A stretch of 44,934 nucleotides of DNA from Shimia sp. R10_1 (lineage in GTDB: Bacteria; Pseudomonadota; Alphaproteobacteria; Rhodobacterales; Rhodobacteraceae), in NCBI RefSeq assembly GCF_017744095.1, contig NZ_JAGHQX010000015.1:1-44934 (forward strand). Direction: 5' to 3'. A program made the position numbers and the translations under genes. Positions within the stretch are counted from its first letter, which is position 1; every line of letters starts with the position of its first letter. The notes beneath the pieces are model-generated. The model searched no databases. It saw nothing but the letters and a program-made list of their open reading frames with translations, and was not told the origin of the DNA. Of the stretch, positions 42,701-44,934 are shown piece by piece.

Positions 42701-43150
42701 ATCATTGTCGCCATAAATGCGGTCATTGCCATCGCCAGCGTGGATACTGTCATTGCCACCGCCGCCGAATACAGTGTCGTTGCCTATTCCGGCATCAACT
42801 GTGTCATTGCCTGTGTTGCCTGCAATAACATCGTGACCAGAGCCACCTTGTACGACGTCGTTCCCGCTGCCAGCATCTACGTAGTCGTTGCCAGATCCGG
42901 CATTCACGGTGTCATTGCCACCATTGGCGTAGATGATGTCGTCATTGCCACCTTCGGTTGGAAGGCGTGCATCGTTTGAATCAACGCGATCTCCGTCGCC
43001 ATCTCTGTAGCCGGGGAAAATATTGTCGTTGCCATTGCCGCCGCGTACGACACCGTCTGGACCAAGCTTTAAGGGGCCTAGCGAATTGCCACCGCCACCG
43101 CCACCGCTGCCACTTCCGCTGCCACTTCCGCTGCCACTTCCTCCAGACAT
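39770..43150 (-). CDS. RTX-repeat exoprotein with lectin-like module and C-terminal Hint domain
   Basis: The 1126-residue acidic protein begins with a Gly-Ser run (about 2-21). It then has a block of Ca2+-binding RTX nonapeptides (about 37-150). A jelly-roll module follows (about 156-296, NLLTNGNFNQGGAGW to GKIDNVSV), resembling carbohydrate-binding or DUF642-type domains. A second, longer RTX block (about 302-770) brings the count of GND units to about thirty. The Hint domain begins at Cys905 (CFTAGTRILTPNG, to about 1060). There is no N-terminal signal peptide; RTX proteins leave by type I secretion, but no ABC exporter gene is in the window. AGGGGA precedes the ATG. The gene overlaps the kinase-like gene by one base. 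Confidence 0.88.
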   Translation of the reverse strand: MSGGSGSGSGSGSGSGGGGGGNSLGPLKLGPDGVVRGGNGNDNIFPGYRDGDGDRVDSNDARLPTEGGNDDIIYANGGNDTVNAGSGNDYVDAGSGNDVVQGGSGHDVIAGNTGNDTVDAGIGNDTVFGGGGNDSIHAGDGNDRIYGDNDTGNTGNLLTNGNFNQGGAGWQRIDGNGDGVAPHIGGDVSFNNGGRAAGNDAIQQTFATNIGAEHTVSLDLYENNTGAAHHGFRIDVLDADGNVISSESVAVQNNTTQKVSFTFTATTSNATLRIVNTTAKGEHHSSDGKIDNVSVVETPDVAGNDTIDAGSGNDFVDGGAGNDSILGGDGNDVLYGGQNNDTVDGGVGHDYIQGDEGNDSLYGHWGADTLKGGSGSDTVDGGMSTDHMDGGEGIDTVSFQRAFGSANENVNLDLQAGTARLSDGTTETATNFENAIGSAGNDTIAGTEGNNRLEGASGNDVVYGRGGHDTLSGGGGNDSIVAGLGNDSVEAGADNDTVFGNEGNDTVMAGDGDDFVAGGFGTDSMDGGAGNDTVSYVDSFGTASEFVELDLQAGTGRLNGGPLVETVRNFENAIGARGNDKISGTEGGNELKGEGGNDTLDGRGGNDTLLGGDGNDLVIGGQGIDHQDGGAGNDTVSFDGANGNGISHVRFDMNTNYAKLVNHNNVVVNHESVTNFENVIGSSGNDWITGDGGNNRIEGRDGNDLLQGDGGNDTLEGDYGNDFLIGGSGEDVIDGGVGHDRLFGQSGQDTFVSSDGNDQIDGGTERDTYVSDDPTDEHVHAFIDNGGNGHVDKLGSGYRDSVKSVEHYVADETANDDKITLTTNITDVSTITGLDSSATGVFTSSKGQTIQFGGQGQPTLRDILDGNVQGVFPRGTYQITSGDESGQIGNISFENFEEINFTVVCFTAGTRILTPNGDVEIDALSAGDLVSTKDRGAQEIRWIGCRHISAEELDMRPHLKPVRICTGALGAGLPKRDLIVSPQHRVFLSSKVAERMFGQKEVLVAAKKLTKFDGIEVLEDNPDGVSYYHFLCENHELVWSEGAITETLFTGAEALKSLSPVARDEIFEIFPELKTGDESGIPTLARATPRGAKLRSLLDRLQRNKQHLVSSSPDALKPNASARQMH
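43106..43141 (-). repeat. 12-bp tandem repeat at the 5' end of the RTX gene
   Basis: Three exact copies of gctgccacttcc (plus-strand wording) are followed on the 5' side of the coding strand by the ATG and on the other side by three gccacc units (about 43088-43105). They encode Gly-Ser and Gly-Gly pairs. The unit is a multiple of three, so copy-number changes would alter the length of the linker without breaking the frame. Confidence 0.8.
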
Positions 43151-43525
43151 AGCTATTCCCCTATTTTTGGCCGTTCAAAGGTCGAATTCCGCGTTTGTTT
43201 GAATTTGGGCCGTGAGGAGTGAGGTCGTTTTCGGTTCCTCTTGTGCCAAATCCGTCATCTTAGTGCGGCTATCGTCAAACTAAACATTTGTAAATAAAAG
43301 ATTAGTCACGCAAATTTCAGACATGATGATGTCGTTTTTTGACCATATGCGTCGGTTCGGAGAACGGGGAGGCTTTATTGTTTCGGGGTCGTGTGCAGTC
43401 TCTGGGCTGGCACATAATTGCTCTACCAAAAATCGCGTTTTTCTGATTCGTGAGGGTGGTCAAAGTTGCCTTGCCGGCCCTGAGAAGGCATGGATCTGCC
43501 TTCCCAGTTGTATTCTTGCATCGCC
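43151..43525. other. Intergenic region between L-fuconate dehydratase and the RTX gene
   Basis: These 375 bases are AT-rich in the middle (catttgtaaataaaag). On the minus strand a TTGACG lies near 43276, but I find no good -10 at 17 bases. The RTX promoter should be here. No gene or RNA is recognisable. Confidence 0.4.
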
Positions 43526-44803
43526 TTATGCAGGCTGGAACTCATATGAGTTGATGCTGTCTTGTTTCATCTCAATCGAGAAGCCCGGCAATGAGGGGGC
43601 AAGGTAGGCCCCGTTTTTGACAACACAAGGGTCGACGAAATGCTCGTGAAGATGGTCGACGAATTCGATCCGCCGATCGTCTTTCTCTCCGCAAATCGCG
43701 ACGTAGTCGATCATAGACATATGTTGCACGTATTCGCAAAGGCCAACACCACCTGCATGCGGCCACACGGGCAGGCCATACTTATGGGCGATCAACATCA
43801 CAGCCAGCACTTCGTTCAGTCCACCCATGCGGCAGCTGTCAATTTGCACCACGTCGATTGCGCCAGAGACAATCAGCTGCTTGAACATGATGCGGTTTTG
43901 GCACATTTCGCCGGTTGCTACTTTGATGGGGGCAACGCCTTCGCGGATCGCTTTATGCCCCAAAACATCGTCTGGGCTGGTGGGTTCTTCGATAAACAGA
44001 GGTTTAGCGAAGGCCAATGTGTTGACCCAATCGATCGCTTGGTCAACATCCCATACCTGATTGGCGTCGATCATGATATTCATCTCTTCGCCCAGCTCTT
44101 CGCGTGCGATTTTTAAGCGACGAATATCGTCTTCCAGATCCCGGCCAACTTTAAACTTGGTATGGGTAAATCCAGCGTTTTTCGCTTCTCTGCAGAGGCG
44201 ACGCAGTTTATCATCAGGATAGCCCAGCCACCCTGCAGACGTCGTATAGCAAGGGTATCCCTCGGAAAGCAGCTTATCGATGCGGTCCTGTTTCCCTGCT
44301 TCAGCCTTGCGCAGGATATCGAGAGCTTCCTCTGGGGAGAGCGCGTCCGTGAGATACCTAAAATCGATCAGCCGTACGATCTCTTCTGGGCTCATTTCTG
44401 AAACGAGTTGCCAAACTGGTTTGCCTGCGTTCTTTGCCCAAAGATCCCATGCCGCATTGATAACCGCGCCCGCGGCCATATGGATGGCGCCTTTGTCTGG
44501 ACCGATCCATCTGAGCTGGCTGTCGCCGGTAATGTGGCGCCAGAAACGCCCCATATCTTCAATAATCCAGTTTAACTCCAGTCCTTCGACCAGAGGTGCC
44601 AACGAATTAAGAGCCGTCACACAAATTTCATTGCCGCGTCCGATTGTGAACGTCAGACCATGCCCTTCATGTGCTCCGTCTGTTTCCAGCACGATGTATG
44701 CGGCTGAATAGTCGGGGTCTGGGTTCATTGCATCTGAACCATCAAGGCTTTCAGACGTGGGGAATCTCAGATCGTGTGTTCGAATTCTGGTAATCTTTGT
44801 CAT
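43526..44803 (-). CDS. L-fuconate dehydratase
   Basis: The 425-residue enolase-superfamily enzyme has Lys216-x-Lys218 (THTKFKVG), metal ligands Asp246 (MIDANQ), Glu272 (FIEEP) and Glu299 (ATGEM), and the general acid/base His349 (WPHAGGVGL). Length and motifs, including LRWIGPDKGAIHMA, match the FucD/ENOSF1 group rather than mandelate racemase. It dehydrates L-fuconate to 2-keto-3-deoxy-L-fuconate. The upstream partial gene encodes an FAH-fold hydrolase, which fits the same L-fucose oxidative pathway. They overlap by ATGA. It is the third enolase-superfamily gene in the window but not closely related to the other two. Confidence 0.87.
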   Translation of the reverse strand: MTKITRIRTHDLRFPTSESLDGSDAMNPDPDYSAAYIVLETDGAHEGHGLTFTIGRGNEICVTALNSLAPLVEGLELNWIIEDMGRFWRHITGDSQLRWIGPDKGAIHMAAGAVINAAWDLWAKNAGKPVWQLVSEMSPEEIVRLIDFRYLTDALSPEEALDILRKAEAGKQDRIDKLLSEGYPCYTTSAGWLGYPDDKLRRLCREAKNAGFTHTKFKVGRDLEDDIRRLKIAREELGEEMNIMIDANQVWDVDQAIDWVNTLAFAKPLFIEEPTSPDDVLGHKAIREGVAPIKVATGEMCQNRIMFKQLIVSGAIDVVQIDSCRMGGLNEVLAVMLIAHKYGLPVWPHAGGVGLCEYVQHMSMIDYVAICGEKDDRRIEFVDHLHEHFVDPCVVKNGAYLAPSLPGFSIEMKQDSINSYEFQPA

Positions 44804-44934
44804 TTCGCTGCTACAACGTTTTGTGTTTGCGTTCCCAGTCCCTGGATGCTGAGTTTCATTTTATCGCCAGGTTTGAGGTATGTTTGCGGGTTTTGTCCCA
44901 TGCCGACGCCTGGTGGTGTTCCTGTTGAGATGAC
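44800..44934 (-). CDS. Fumarylacetoacetate-hydrolase-family protein, C-terminal end
   Basis: Only the last 44 residues are in the window. They read VISTGTPPGVGMGQNP, then YLKPGDKMKLSIQGLG. The TGTPPGVG and YLKPGD motifs are typical of the FAH fold (metal-dependent C-C hydrolases and decarboxylases). Next to L-fuconate dehydratase it is most likely the 2,4-diketo-3-deoxy-L-fuconate hydrolase. The stop overlaps the dehydratase ATG. Confidence 0.8.
   Translation of the reverse strand, partial: VISTGTPPGVGMGQNPQTYLKPGDKMKLSIQGLGTQTQNVVAAK

Noticed and set aside
40900..43000. Short regularly spaced repeats that could suggest a CRISPR array
   Set aside because: The repeats are degenerate 27-base coding units for RTX nonapeptides in one open frame, with no conserved repeat-spacer structure or cas genes.
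40490..43152. Several plus-strand frames inside the RTX gene
   Set aside because: They mirror the repeated GND codons in another frame and change style together with the repeats.
43323..43607. A 94-codon plus frame across the end of L-fuconate dehydratase
   Set aside because: Half lies antisense to the dehydratase and no family or ribosome site supports it.

Overview
The window looks like a stretch of accessory chromosome (or a large replicon) from a marine alphaproteobacterium of the Rhodobacterales/Roseobacter group. The grounds are the gene content: a betaine-degradation cluster with a Pelagibaca-type HpbD, a BCCT carrier, RTX-Hint proteins, Roseobacter-type IS3/IS6/IS66 remnants and moderate GC. 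There are no rRNA, tRNA or CRISPR features that I can see. All calls come from reading the translations and motifs; nothing was searched against a database.

Layout. (1) Positions 1-1905 and 7030-8220 are two insertion-sequence graveyards: truncated IS3, IS6 and IS66 pieces, a decapitated serine recombinase and an NTF2-like fragment fused to a transposase fragment. (2) Between them, 6829-1919 (minus) is an iron-type TonB operon: outer-membrane receptor, a small exported protein, exbB, exbD1, exbD2, tonB, with consecutive ATGA or longer overlaps. (3) Positions 8747-13611 form a second iron module: an AraC-type regulator divergent from a TonB-dependent siderophore receptor whose stop overlaps a periplasmic enterochelin-esterase-like hydrolase. 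(4) Positions 14383-17289 hold an orphan Crp/Fnr regulator and an orphan HyuA-type hydantoinase/oxoprolinase subunit.

(5) Positions 17401-31404 form a catabolic island for proline betaine / 4-hydroxyproline betaine. A BCCT carrier imports the betaine, a Rieske oxygenase plus a divergently transcribed flavin/[2Fe-2S] reductase removes the first N-methyl, HpbD epimerises C2, and a FAD/GcvT oxidase most likely removes the second N-methyl. An aldehyde dehydrogenase, a second enolase-superfamily enzyme, an MDR dehydrogenase, a GbdR-like DJ-1/AraC regulator, a LysR regulator and a 79-residue unknown complete it. (6) A Tat-exported PhoD phosphatase follows (31724-33472).

(7) Positions 38449-33555 (minus) form a sulfide-oxidation operon with visibly higher GC: DUF2892 membrane protein, persulfide dioxygenase, a DUF442-SQR fusion and a SulP permease, preceded by a 19-bp palindrome. 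(8) Positions 43150-38724 (minus) encode a large RTX-repeat/Hint exoprotein translationally coupled (TAATG) to an aminoglycoside-phosphotransferase-like kinase. (9) The right edge carries L-fuconate dehydratase and the end of an FAH-family hydrolase, part of an L-fucose oxidative pathway.

The least explained items are the RTX-Hint/kinase pair, the ExbD2 lacking the membrane aspartate, and the extra enzymes and 79-residue protein in the betaine island.
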